A stretch of DNA of 34,114 nucleotides from a virus: positions 1 to 34,114 of the IMG/VR virus record IMGVR_UViG_3300037502_003929; one strand, given 5' to 3'. This document shows positions 1 to 7,543 of this stretch, one piece after another. The position numbers were made by a program, and so were the translations under genes. Position 1 is the first letter of the stretch; every line of letters starts with the position of its first letter. Under the pieces are notes generated by a model. It ran no database searches. It saw only the letters and a list, made by a program, of their open reading frames with translations, and was not told the DNA's origin.

Positions 1-2
1 TT

Positions 3-2777
3 GAGATTTTACTTTTCGGTTACAGTGTAGATGCTGGGCCGGTACAAGTAGTGGATTTCGCTTGTGGCGAAAAAATACCTAAAGAAATACAGCAAGCGAT
101 TTTAGATAATAATGTTACCAAATGGGCATTCAATGCGCAGTTTGAACGGATTTGCTTATCTAAACACTTTGGTATTCACCTAGAACCTGATTCTTGGCGT
201 TGTACGATGGTATGGTCTGCGTATCTTGGACTTCCTCTATCTTTGGAAGGGGCAGCAATTGTAACAGGAGCAGATAAGAAAAAGCTGACAGAAGGTAAAG
301 AGCTCATCCGATATTTTTCAGTTCCATGCAAACCAACAGGGGCGAATGGTGGTCGTACACGAAATTTACCTGAACATGCTCCAGAGAAGTGGAATAGCTT
401 CAAAGAATATAACCTTCGAGACGTTGAAGTTGAACTTTCCATACAGGCAAAGCTTCAGAAGTTCCCTATGCCAGAAGAGGAGTGGCAGAACTATATTCTA
501 GACCAGCAGATTAATGATCGAGGTATTCAATTGGATTTAGACTTGGTAAGGAAGGCTATCCAGTGTGATGAACAAACCCGAGAAGAGTTCACAAGCCGAC
601 TAAAAGAGCTTACTAATCTTGAAAATCCAAACTCAGTGACCCAGATGAAAACCTGGCTATCGGAAAGTGGTCTGGAAACGGATAGTCTTGATAAGGCGTC
701 AGTTAAGGCACTATTAAAGGAAGCTCCAGATCACCTGAGTGAAGTGCTGGAACTGAGGCAACTGCTAGCAAAGTCCAGTGTAAAGAAATACACCGCTATG
801 GAAAATGCAGTATGTGCTGATGGAAGAGCACGTGGTCTATTGCAGTTTTATGGTGCCAATCGAACCGGCAGATTTGCAGGGAGGCTTATACAAGTTCAAA
901 ATCTTCCGCAGAACCATTTGCCGGATCTGGAGCAGGCGAGAAGGTTAGTTAGAGGTGGTCATTTTGAGGCCTTGGAATTATTGTACGATTCTGTTCCAGG
1001 GGTTTTGTCCGAGTTAATCCGTACCGCCTTTGTTCCAAAGAAAGGATATAAGTTTATTGTTGCTGATTTTAGTGCAATTGAAGCTAGAGTAATTGCTTGG
1101 CTTGCTGGGGAGACATGGAGAAATGAAGTGTTTGCAAATGGCGGAGACATTTATTGTGCTTCAGCATCGCAAATGTTTAATGTTCCTGTTGAGAAGAATG
1201 GCGTTAACGGACATTTAAGGCAGAAAGGTAAGCAGGCAGAACTGGCTTGTATAGCACATAATAGTCTTGTGTTAACGGATAAAGGACTTGTTCCAATTCA
1301 AGATATTACAACAAAACATAAATTGTGGGATGGTGAAGATTGGGTAAAACATGATGGTGTCATTTCAAAAGGTGAAAAGGAGGTTATAACTTATGGAGGA
1401 CTTACAGCTACAAAAGACCATCTTGTATGGGTCAAAGGGAAATCGAGGCCAATACAATTTGGAGAAGCTGCCACCTGCAAAGCACATCTCATACAAACCG
1501 GAAATGGTAGGAGAGCAATACGGCTGGGTGAAAATAATAAGTGCACAGAAAAGATGGAATGCAAAGATGAATCATTGCTATGTCCTAACACAATGCACAG
1601 GTTGTCACAGTATACAGTGGCAAAATTTAAACAGCTTAAAATCTGGAAAATCAAAAGGCTGCCAGAGATGCTCTCAACAAAGGAAGATACCTTTGTGGCT
1701 ACAGAAAAGACTTGCTGCCGCAAAGCAGCGTTGCGAGAATCCAAAGGCAAGGAATTACCATTTATATGGGGGAAGGGGTATAAAATTCAATTTTCCCTCA
1801 GTTCTCAGTGCGGGGATATGGATATTGAAAAATGTAGAAAATGTACGCCAAGATTTAGAGATGGACAGGATAGACAACGACGGAAATTACGAAAAGGGCA
1901 ATATTCGTTTTGTTCCAAGAAGTATAAATCAAGCCAACAGAAGAATATCAGTAATCCCAGATTTCAAACAAGAAAATTGGCCCTATGCAAGAAGTGTTGT
2001 TACAAGGATGATATCCAATGGCATGACAAGAGAAGAAATTATAGCATCAGCAGAAATGGCAGTTATAGAACAGAGAAAGAACTGGAGATTAATCCAAGCA
2101 AGGTTAGAGTTTATGACATATTAAATGCAGGTAAGAATCATAGATTTACTGTTTCAAATGTGTTAGTTCATAACTGTGGCTATGGAGGGTCAGTAGGTGC
2201 ATTAAAAGCAATGGGTGCACTTGACATGGGTCTTACCGAAGAAGAATTAAAACCGCTAGTCTATGCTTGGAGGAATGCAAATCCTAATATTGTTAGACTT
2301 TGGTGGGATGTTGATAAAGCAGTTAAAAGTAGCATTAAAAAAAGAACTACCATAACAACTCATGGCATTGAGTTCATTTATCAAAGCGGAATTCTATTTA
2401 TTAGGCTGCCAAGCGGCAGAAGACTTGCATATGTAAAACCACTTATTGGAGAGAACAGGTTCGGTGGCGAGTCTGTTACCTATGAAGGTGTTGGCAGCAC
2501 TAAAAAGTGGGAACGGATAGAAAGTTATGGTCCTAAGTTTGTAGAAAATATTGTCCAAGCAATAAGCCGTGATATTTTAGCAGAAGCAATGCTTAGATTA
2601 ACTGTCCATGGATTTGAAATTGTTATGCACGTTCATGATGAGGTGGTTCTTGAAGTTCCAGTAGGGGAATCTTCTATAGAAGAAGTATGCAGGATTATGA
2701 GTGAAACACCAACATGGGCAGAAGGATTGATTCTTAATGCTGATGGCTTTGAGTGTGAATTTTATAGAAAAGATTAA
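3..2777 (+). CDS. polA: Phage family A DNA polymerase, 5'-truncated by window edge, intein-interrupted
   Basis: This is the replicative DNA polymerase of the phage. The frame is already open at base 3, so the true start lies outside the window; a GTG at 51 is internal. The visible product is 924 residues, of which 309 are intein, leaving about 615 of a family that is usually near 650. The N-terminal part looks like a 3'-5' exonuclease domain (WAFNAQFERI). Polymerase motif A is DFSAIEARVIAWLAGE (about base 1068) and motif C is HVHDEVVLEVP (about base 2628). Motif B reads RQKGKQAELA, is broken by the intein, and resumes CGYGGSVGALKAMGA. Phage relatives commonly have Leu where this protein has the Cys that an intein needs at +1. 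Activity therefore depends on splicing. It is followed by antirepressor and primase-helicase genes on the same strand. Family assignment is very secure. Confidence 0.95.
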   Translation, partial: EILLFGYSVDAGPVQVVDFACGEKIPKEIQQAILDNNVTKWAFNAQFERICLSKHFGIHLEPDSWRCTMVWSAYLGLPLSLEGAAIVTGADKKKLTEGKELIRYFSVPCKPTGANGGRTRNLPEHAPEKWNSFKEYNLRDVEVELSIQAKLQKFPMPEEEWQNYILDQQINDRGIQLDLDLVRKAIQCDEQTREEFTSRLKELTNLENPNSVTQMKTWLSESGLETDSLDKASVKALLKEAPDHLSEVLELRQLLAKSSVKKYTAMENAVCADGRARGLLQFYGANRTGRFAGRLIQVQNLPQNHLPDLEQARRLVRGGHFEALELLYDSVPGVLSELIRTAFVPKKGYKFIVADFSAIEARVIAWLAGETWRNEVFANGGDIYCASASQMFNVPVEKNGVNGHLRQKGKQAELACIAHNSLVLTDKGLVPIQDITTKHKLWDGEDWVKHDGVISKGEKEVITYGGLTATKDHLVWVKGKSRPIQFGEAATCKAHLIQTGNGRRAIRLGENNKCTEKMECKDESLLCPNTMHRLSQYTVAKFKQLKIWKIKRLPEMLSTKEDTFVATEKTCCRKAALRESKGKELPFIWGKGYKIQFSLSSQCGDMDIEKCRKCTPRFRDGQDRQRRKLRKGQYSFCSKKYKSSQQKNISNPRFQTRKLALCKKCCYKDDIQWHDKRRNYSISRNGSYRTEKELEINPSKVRVYDILNAGKNHRFTVSNVLVHNCGYGGSVGALKAMGALDMGLTEEELKPLVYAWRNANPNIVRLWWDVDKAVKSSIKKRTTITTHGIEFIYQSGILFIRLPSGRRLAYVKPLIGENRFGGESVTYEGVGSTKKWERIESYGPKFVENIVQAISRDILAEAMLRLTVHGFEIVMHVHDEVVLEVPVGESSIEEVCRIMSETPTWAEGLILNADGFECEFYRKD
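1375..1383 (+). promoter_or_regulatory. Strong internal ribosome binding site for the nested endonuclease
   Basis: AAAAGGAGG lies 9 bases before the ATG at 1393, inside intein codons that lead into block B. It matches the anti-Shine-Dalgarno sequence as well as the sites before the phage's stand-alone genes. It supports independent translation of the out-of-frame endonuclease and favours the ATG at 1393 over the in-frame ATG at 1504, which has no clear site. Confidence 0.8.
1393..2124 (+). CDS. HNH homing endonuclease nested out of frame within the polymerase intein
   Basis: The product is 243 residues, read one frame away from the polymerase/intein. From Met38 onward it follows a common phage HNH layout. 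Residues 38-49 (MVGEQYGWVKII) match the usual family start. A zinc-binding CxxC...CxxC follows at Cys68, 71, 90 and 93. Then come NYHLYGGRGI at 121-130 and the HNH core MDRIDNDGNYEKGNIRFV at 157-174, with Asn179 and Asn182 (NQANRR) after it. The last 55 residues look helical and may recognise DNA. The gene has its own Shine-Dalgarno sequence, an ATG inside block B and a TAA (2122-2124) inside block F, so it fills the gap where endonuclease domains normally sit in frame. Residues 1-37 overlap intein block B and may be a less meaningful extension. The likely role is cutting intein-free polymerase alleles to drive homing; this is inferred from family and position. Confidence 0.88.
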   Translation: MEDLQLQKTILYGSKGNRGQYNLEKLPPAKHISYKPEMVGEQYGWVKIISAQKRWNAKMNHCYVLTQCTGCHSIQWQNLNSLKSGKSKGCQRCSQQRKIPLWLQKRLAAAKQRCENPKARNYHLYGGRGIKFNFPSVLSAGIWILKNVENVRQDLEMDRIDNDGNYEKGNIRFVPRSINQANRRISVIPDFKQENWPYARSVVTRMISNGMTREEIIASAEMAVIEQRKNWRLIQARLEFMTY

Positions 2778-2805
2778 GGAACAAAAGGAATAAAAATTTT
2801 TCAAG

Positions 2806-2860
2806 TTTAGGGGTTCGATTATATTCAGTTTTTCGCTTATAGGCAGAGGGATATTTCCTC
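2806..2860 (+). promoter_or_regulatory. Conserved leader element with hairpin, upstream of antirepressor
   Basis: The element begins TTTAGGGGTTCGA, continues AGTTTTTCGCTTATAG, and ends in a short stem GAGGGA-TAT-TTCCTC (one G-U pair), 12 bases before the ribosome binding site of the antirepressor. A related sequence of the same length and order is found at 32493-32548 before the SHOCT gene. Two copies in front of two unrelated genes suggest a shared regulatory role, either as a DNA operator or as an RNA hairpin. The function is unknown. Confidence 0.55.
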
Positions 2861-2884
2861 AATAAATTTAACGGAGGTATTCGT

Positions 2885-3664
2885 ATGAGCGAAATACAAA
2901 TTTTTAAAAATCCAGAGTTTGGTGAAATTAGAACCATTGAAGAAAATGGCAAGGGATTATTCTGTGGGAAAGACATAGCGAATGCTCTTGGATATGACCA
3001 ACCTCATAAGGCAGTAGAGCGTCATTGTAGGTATGGTATGAAATGTACCGTACCTCACCCACAGTCAAAAGATAAGACAATTGAAATGATATTTATTCCT
3101 GAAGGTGATGTTTATCGTCTTATAACACACTCTAAATTACCTGCTGCAGAGCGTTTTGAAAAGTGGGTTTTTGATGAGGTTTTACCTTCTATTCGTAAAC
3201 ATGGAATGTATGCAGTTGATGAACTACTTTCTAATCCTGACCTTTTTATTTCAGTTTTACAAGATTTAAAGGCAGAGCGTGAAAAGAAACAGGCATTAGA
3301 GCTGGAGGTTGCACAAAATAAGCAAATTATTAGTGAACTTCAGCCAAAGGCAAGCTATTATGACCTTATTTTACAAAACAAATCCATAATGCCAATCAGT
3401 AAAATTGCTAAAGATTATGGAATGTCAGCAAAGAGAATGAATGCTTTACTTCATGAATTAGGGATTCAGTATAAGATGGGCAAAACATGGCTTTTATATC
3501 AAGGATATGCAGACAAAGGATATACCCAATCAAGAACTTATGCTATTGATGTGGACAAGAGTGCACTGCATACTTACTGGACCCAAAAAGGGAGGTTATT
3601 TCTTTATGACATTTTAAAAAATAGACTTGGTATTCTTCCTGTCATTGAAAGAGTTGCAATATAA
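2885..3664 (+). CDS. Phage antirepressor, BRO-N plus KilA-C domains
   Basis: The protein has 259 residues. The N-terminal half (about 5-110) is a BRO-N domain: FKNPEFGEIRTI, GKDIANALGYDQPHKAV, and VYRLITHSKLPAAERFEKWV. This is followed by DEVLPSIRKHGMY, a signature of the family. A coiled linker rich in Glu and Lys (about 125-155) leads to a KilA-C/ANT domain (about 155-255) containing ISKIAKDYGMSAKRMNALLHELGIQY, a helix-turn-helix-like segment. Such proteins usually counter the lysogeny repressor or act as DNA-binding regulators. The ATG at 2885 follows ACGGAGG with good spacing. The preceding leader carries a hairpin element repeated elsewhere in the window. Family is secure; the exact target is not visible. 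Confidence 0.9.
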   Translation: MSEIQIFKNPEFGEIRTIEENGKGLFCGKDIANALGYDQPHKAVERHCRYGMKCTVPHPQSKDKTIEMIFIPEGDVYRLITHSKLPAAERFEKWVFDEVLPSIRKHGMYAVDELLSNPDLFISVLQDLKAEREKKQALELEVAQNKQIISELQPKASYYDLILQNKSIMPISKIAKDYGMSAKRMNALLHELGIQYKMGKTWLLYQGYADKGYTQSRTYAIDVDKSALHTYWTQKGRLFLYDILKNRLGILPVIERVAI

Positions 3665-3680
3665 AAGGAGGAAATTTCCA

Positions 3681-4241
3681 ATGAAAGAACAGATAGATAA
3701 TAAGATAATAGAGCCAAATCAATGGGTTTATGTGATTGAAAAAGGTAAAAATCAATTGAAAGTGGGGGTTACAACGGATTTGGATTCTCGTTTGAAGATG
3801 TTAGAAAGATTGGGTGGGTTTCATATTTTAAGGAAACAAATATTTGGGCCGTTTCATAATGGATACCAAGTAGAAAATGAAATTCATAAATGTTTGAATC
3901 CTTATAGTTTAATTGGGGAATGGTTTTCTGTTGATTATGAATATGCTGTATCTATTGCTACAGTTGTTGCTGGTTGTTCTGGTAATACAAAAGAACTGAA
4001 GGCCCCAAAAGAACCAAATTATGAAGAAGTACTGGATTGGCTTTTTACTCTTCCAAAGGATGTAGTTAGTATAAAAAATATTTTGGATGATGCATCATTT
4101 AGACTTTTTCAAGATAAAAATGGAGTAGTTTGGCTTGAGCATGATGATTATGGGATTTTTATTCTTGATTTTTTAGATGCATTTATGAGAACCACTGGAA
4201 GTGAATATGCAAAGGAGGAAAAATGCTATGATCATAAGTAA
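3681..4241 (+). CDS. T5orf172 / GIY-YIG-like domain protein
   Basis: The protein has 186 residues. The first 90 or so contain WVYVIEKGKNQLKVGVTTDL followed by DSRLKMLERLGGFH and a later GEWFSVD. This pattern is typical of the T5orf172 (MUG113) branch of GIY-YIG-like nucleases, in which the GIY and YIG strands are altered to YVI and KVG. The C-terminal half (about 110-186) is acidic and unrecognised. The ATG at 3681 follows AAAGGAGG with 10 bases spacing and is preferred over an upstream in-frame start that would overlap the antirepressor. The stop overlaps the next gene by 14 bases, so the two are translated together. Phage members of this family often lie next to antirepressors. Nuclease activity is not proven. 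Confidence 0.7.
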   Translation: MKEQIDNKIIEPNQWVYVIEKGKNQLKVGVTTDLDSRLKMLERLGGFHILRKQIFGPFHNGYQVENEIHKCLNPYSLIGEWFSVDYEYAVSIATVVAGCSGNTKELKAPKEPNYEEVLDWLFTLPKDVVSIKNILDDASFRLFQDKNGVVWLEHDDYGIFILDFLDAFMRTTGSEYAKEEKCYDHK

Positions 4242-4662
4242 ATTTAATTCCGAAGGCTATCATGATCCTACTCCTTATGCTGCAATTACTAATGTTATTA
4301 AAGAGGAGAAGGCAGAAAGAAATTCTGCCTTTAAACCTCTTGTATATATTTGTTCTCCTTATTCAGGGGATATTGATATAAATGTAAAAAAGGCACGAAC
4401 TTTCTGTAGGTTTGCACTGGAGAAAAATTGTATTCCTCTTGCTCCTCACCTGCTATTTCCTCAGTTTATGGATGATGATATTCCACAGGAGCGGGAACTA
4501 GCTATGTTTATGAATATGGTTTTACTCGGTAAATGTAATGAACTATGGGTATTTGGTGACACCATTTCAAAGGGGATGGCACAGGAAATTGAAAAAGCAA
4601 AGAAACGTAAACAGTTAATCAGATATTTTAATGAGAAGTTACAGGAGGTTGACAGTTTATGA
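4228..4662 (+). CDS. DUF4406 protein, nucleoside deoxyribosyltransferase-like
   Basis: The product has 144 residues. After an N-terminal tail of about 35 residues it contains VYICSPYSGDIDINVKKAR, then PLAPHLLFPQFMDDDIPQER, and then ELWVFGDTISKGMAQEI. This is the order seen in DUF4406 proteins, which share the fold of nucleoside 2-deoxyribosyltransferases. Whether this one acts on nucleosides or nucleotide conjugates is unknown. The ATG at 4228 follows AAAGGAGG at 9 bases. The end overlaps the primase-helicase start by 4 bases (ATGA), so it belongs to the replication operon. A role in nucleotide metabolism or modification during infection is inferred from family and position only. Confidence 0.75.
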   Translation: MIISKFNSEGYHDPTPYAAITNVIKEEKAERNSAFKPLVYICSPYSGDIDINVKKARTFCRFALEKNCIPLAPHLLFPQFMDDDIPQERELAMFMNMVLLGKCNELWVFGDTISKGMAQEIEKAKKRKQLIRYFNEKLQEVDSL

Positions 4663-7004
4663 AAATTGCAATCGGTAACAGCCGGATGGATAAAAAATGG
4701 AAGAACAAAGACATAACATGGGAGGATTTCATTGCCCGAGTGGGGTCTACCATACGAACAACAGAAACAGTATCTGAATTTCGCAAAATGAGTCGTGCCA
4801 GGCAGGATGCAATAAAAGATGTGGGTGGATTTGTGGGAGGAGCTCTTCGTGAAGGAAAACGCAGAAATGGTTATGTCCTCTCCCGCTCCCTTCTGACTTT
4901 AGATATGGACTATGGCAAACCAGGGGTTTGGGATCAAATTGAAGCGTTACATGATTTCAAATGCTGCATCTATTCTACCCATAAACATACACCAGATTCA
5001 CCGCGATTAAGACTTATTATTCCACTTAAAAGAGAAGTAACAGAGGATGAATACCCGGCCCTTGGTCGGATGGTTGCAAAGGAGATTGGGATTGATTTAT
5101 TTGATGACACCACTTATGAACCTTCAAGACTAATGTATTGGCCATCTACACCATCAGATGGAGAATTTGTCTTTAAAGAAAAAGACGGTGAACTATTGGA
5201 CCCAGATATCTATCTTTCAAAATATGTAGATTGGCGAGATACTTCCATGTGGCCTGTATCCTCAAGACAATCGGAGGTCGTACAAAGGAAAATAACTAAA
5301 CAAGCAGATCCCTTAAGTAAAGAGGGGGTTATAGGGGCATTTTGCAGAGCCTATACCATTGAAGAGGCTATCGAAACTTTTCTGGTGGATGTATACGAGC
5401 CAAGTACTATGAATGGCCGATTTGATTATATTCCAGCTGATTCTTCAGCAGGCTTGGTAATCTATGACGGTAAATTTGCCTATAGCCATCATGCCACCGA
5501 TCCAGCCTGTGGAATGCTGCTTAATGCTTTTGATTTGGTTCGAGTGCATAAGTTTAGGGACTTAGATGAAAAGGTAGCAGAAAATACACCGCCTAGTAAA
5601 CTGCCCTCTTTTAAAGCCATGACAGATTTGGCATTAGAGGATGAACGGGTAAAAGAGCAGTTTACAGAGGAAAGAAAGGCTCAAGCTGAAAGAGAGTTTG
5701 TTGATGAAGATTGGGAAAAGCAGCTGGAGCTTGATAAGACTGGAACAGTAAAAAATACCCTAAGAAATTTGATTTTGATACTTGAAAATGATCCCAATCT
5801 AAAAGGCATAGTATTTAACCAGCTATCGGATAGTCTTGAAATTAAAGGTGAGGTTCCTTGGTCACATCCATCTAAATTTTGGAGAGATGCAGATGATGCC
5901 CAGCTAATCAGCTATATTGACACCCATTACGGGACCTTCTCTGCAAGAAACTATGATGTAGCAATAGCAAAGGTCGCTGATGACAGATCTTATCATCCGA
6001 TTCGGGAATTTATTGAGGCTCTTCCTGAGTGGGATAAGGTACCTAGAGTAGATACATTGCTAATCGATTATCTAGGTGCATCAGATACCCCATATGTTCG
6101 AGCTGTGACAAGAAAAACTTTATGTGCAGCTATTTCTCGTGTACTGACTCCAGGTATCAAGTTTGATTCCATGTTGGTTTTAAATGGTCCGCAGGGAGTT
6201 GGAAAAAGTACCCTTATAGCAAAATTAGGTGGAGACTGGTTTTCTGATAGTTTGAGTTTATCAGATACCAAGGATAAGACCGCTGCAGAAAAGTTACAGG
6301 GTTATTGGATTTTAGAAATTGGAGAACTGGCTGGACTGAAAAAAGCAGAAGTGGAAACACTTAGAAGCTTCTTATCTCGCCAGAATGATATTTACAGGGC
6401 CAGCTTTGGCAGAAGAGCTACTCCTCACTTAAGACAATGTGTCTTTTTTGGTACCACTAATGCTGAAAAAGGCTATTTGCGGGATACCACAGGAAACCGT
6501 CGCTTCTGGCCAGTAAAAACTCCGGGAAATGGTACAAAAAAGTCATGGCAGTTAGAGCGAGATGAAATTCTGCAGATATGGGCTGAGGCTCTTACCTATG
6601 TGAAAGCTGGAGAAAAATTGTACCTTGATGCCAGTCTTGAGAAACTTGCAAAAGAAGAACAGCGGGAAGCTATGGAATCTGACGAGCGTGAAGGCCTGGT
6701 ACGAGAGTACCTTGATATGCTATTACCTGAAGATTGGGACACCATGGATTTATATGAACGACGAGCATATATCAATGGAACTGAGTTTGGTGAAAGCAAG
6801 AGAGTTGGTGTTTGGAAACGAAAATCGGTTTCTAATATGGAAATCTGGTGCGAATGCTTTGGAAAGGATCGAGCTAACCTTCGAAGAGTGGATGGCAATG
6901 AGATATCAGCTATTATGGCAAGTATTGGAGGTTGGACAGGTCTTGTGAAAAAAGAACGTATCCCGCTTTATGGACCACAGTGGGTTTATGTTCCAAAAGA
7001 ATGA
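4659..7004 (+). CDS. Primase-helicase, AEP-like N-terminus plus VapE-type ATPase
   Basis: The protein has 781 residues and combines two replication activities. Residues 75-165 resemble an archaeo-eukaryotic primase fold: LDMDYG with Asp82 and Asp84, STHKHT at 106-111, SPRLRLIIP at 114-122 and EPSRLMYWPS from 154. The C-terminal half is a VapE/P4-type ATPase, with Walker A GPQGVGKST near residue 510 and the motifs EIGELAGL, RQNDIYRASFGR, FFGTTN and NRRFWPV typical of this family. It probably opens the origin and lays primers for the phage polymerase upstream. It starts at an ATG overlapping the previous stop. The GGAACA repeat cluster begins within its last codons, which fits an origin next to its initiator. 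Domain assignments are strong, while primase activity is inferred. Confidence 0.88.
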   Translation: MKIAIGNSRMDKKWKNKDITWEDFIARVGSTIRTTETVSEFRKMSRARQDAIKDVGGFVGGALREGKRRNGYVLSRSLLTLDMDYGKPGVWDQIEALHDFKCCIYSTHKHTPDSPRLRLIIPLKREVTEDEYPALGRMVAKEIGIDLFDDTTYEPSRLMYWPSTPSDGEFVFKEKDGELLDPDIYLSKYVDWRDTSMWPVSSRQSEVVQRKITKQADPLSKEGVIGAFCRAYTIEEAIETFLVDVYEPSTMNGRFDYIPADSSAGLVIYDGKFAYSHHATDPACGMLLNAFDLVRVHKFRDLDEKVAENTPPSKLPSFKAMTDLALEDERVKEQFTEERKAQAEREFVDEDWEKQLELDKTGTVKNTLRNLILILENDPNLKGIVFNQLSDSLEIKGEVPWSHPSKFWRDADDAQLISYIDTHYGTFSARNYDVAIAKVADDRSYHPIREFIEALPEWDKVPRVDTLLIDYLGASDTPYVRAVTRKTLCAAISRVLTPGIKFDSMLVLNGPQGVGKSTLIAKLGGDWFSDSLSLSDTKDKTAAEKLQGYWILEIGELAGLKKAEVETLRSFLSRQNDIYRASFGRRATPHLRQCVFFGTTNAEKGYLRDTTGNRRFWPVKTPGNGTKKSWQLERDEILQIWAEALTYVKAGEKLYLDASLEKLAKEEQREAMESDEREGLVREYLDMLLPEDWDTMDLYERRAYINGTEFGESKRVGVWKRKSVSNMEIWCECFGKDRANLRRVDGNEISAIMASIGGWTGLVKKERIPLYGPQWVYVPKE

Positions 7005-7251
7005 TTTAGTTTGGAACACATGGAACAATTTTTTCCCTGGAACAAATTTCACCTGTTCCGGTGGAACAAAAACAGTCTTTTGGTACACCTCATGGGAACA
7101 GGAGGTAACCCCTTGTGTAGCAGTCTACTTTATTACCTCTGTTCCATTGTTCCAAAAGTTATTATTAAAAATAATTATAAAGATATAAATAAGAAATCGC
7201 ATGCAGACGCGTATATACGCGCGTATAGAGACTTTTTGGATTTAGGGAACA
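6989..7251. repeat. GGAACA repeat cluster and AT-rich tract, candidate replication origin
   Basis: This stretch between the primase-helicase and VRR-NUC genes has no convincing gene. It holds ten exact GGAACA hexamers. Six are on the + strand (7013, 7022, 7039, 7063, 7095, 7246) and four are inverted TGTTCC (6989, 7054, 7140, 7148). Two copies form a perfect dyad TGTTCC-GGT-GGAACA at 7054-7068. An AT-rich run at about 7158-7197 and a 14-base palindrome CGCGTATATACGCG (7208-7221) follow. Repeats plus an AT-rich tract beside an initiator-type helicase are the usual make-up of a phage origin. The alternative is a multi-site operator for the downstream genes. Confidence 0.6.
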
Positions 7252-7261
7252 AGGAGGTTCT

Positions 7262-7543
7262 ATGAGAGAAAAATATATTGAGCAGAAATTAGAAAAAGCA
7301 GTGAAAAGTATGGGAGGACTCGCACTAAAGTTTATTTCACCTGGTTTTGATGGAATGCCAGACCGGTTGATTCTTTTACCGGGTAGAAAAATCGCCTTTG
7401 TAGAGGTAAAAGCCCCAGGTAAAACCTTAAGGCCTCTACAGGAAAAGAGAAAAAGACAGTTAGAAGCACTTGGGTTTTTGGTATTCTGTCTGGATTATAT
7501 AGAACAGATTGGAGGGATACTTCGTGAAATACAAGCCTCATGA
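7262..7543 (+). CDS. VRR-NUC domain nuclease
   Basis: This is a 93-residue single-domain protein. It carries the PD-(D/E)xK-type nuclease signature of VRR-NUC proteins: SPGFDGMPDRLILLPG with the active-site Asp, then FVEVKAPGKTLRPLQEK containing the E-x-K pair, then a Gln/Arg helix and a final strand LVFCLDY. Stand-alone phage members of this family are thought to act on branched DNA or on ends during replication and recombination. The ATG at 7262 follows AAGGAGG. The stop lies 20 bases inside the helicase gene, so the two are probably coupled. The pairing of VRR-NUC with a SNF2-type helicase is common in phages of Gram-positive bacteria. Confidence 0.88.
   Translation: MREKYIEQKLEKAVKSMGGLALKFISPGFDGMPDRLILLPGRKIAFVEVKAPGKTLRPLQEKRKRQLEALGFLVFCLDYIEQIGGILREIQAS

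Larger units (their letters stand above)
1248..2174 (+). mobile_element. Class 1 intein in polymerase motif B
   Basis: The element is 309 codons long. It starts with Cys1 (CIAHNSLVLTDKGLV, block A) and has a block B T-x-x-H at intein residues 55-58 (GGLTATKDHLVWV). It ends with block F/G VYDILNAG...VSNVLVHN, so His308, Asn309 and a Cys +1 are all present. These are the residues needed for standard class 1 splicing. Between blocks B and F there is no LAGLIDADG or in-frame HNH domain. The intein frame there encodes about 200 residues of Lys/Arg/Ser/Cys-rich sequence with no recognisable motif. That stretch is the shadow of an endonuclease gene read in another frame (see 1393-2124). The insertion point is the fingers-domain motif B of the polymerase, a highly conserved site typical of intein homing. 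Confidence 0.93.

Noticed and set aside
1391-1750. 119-residue open frame on the - strand in the polymerase intein
   Set aside because: It lies opposite two + strand frames with clear motifs, has no ribosome site and resembles no family. It is a by-product of the stop-free dual coding.
1248-2174. Sequencing error creating the out-of-frame endonuclease
   Set aside because: Two compensating indels would be needed, and the HNH frame has its own perfect Shine-Dalgarno, start and stop. The intein frame is also open throughout. I keep the arrangement as real but list read checking as the test.
7011-7265. 84-residue open frame through the GGAACA region
   Set aside because: It begins with TTG on a repeat unit, has no ribosome site, and its composition simply reflects the GGAACA boxes and AT-rich tract.
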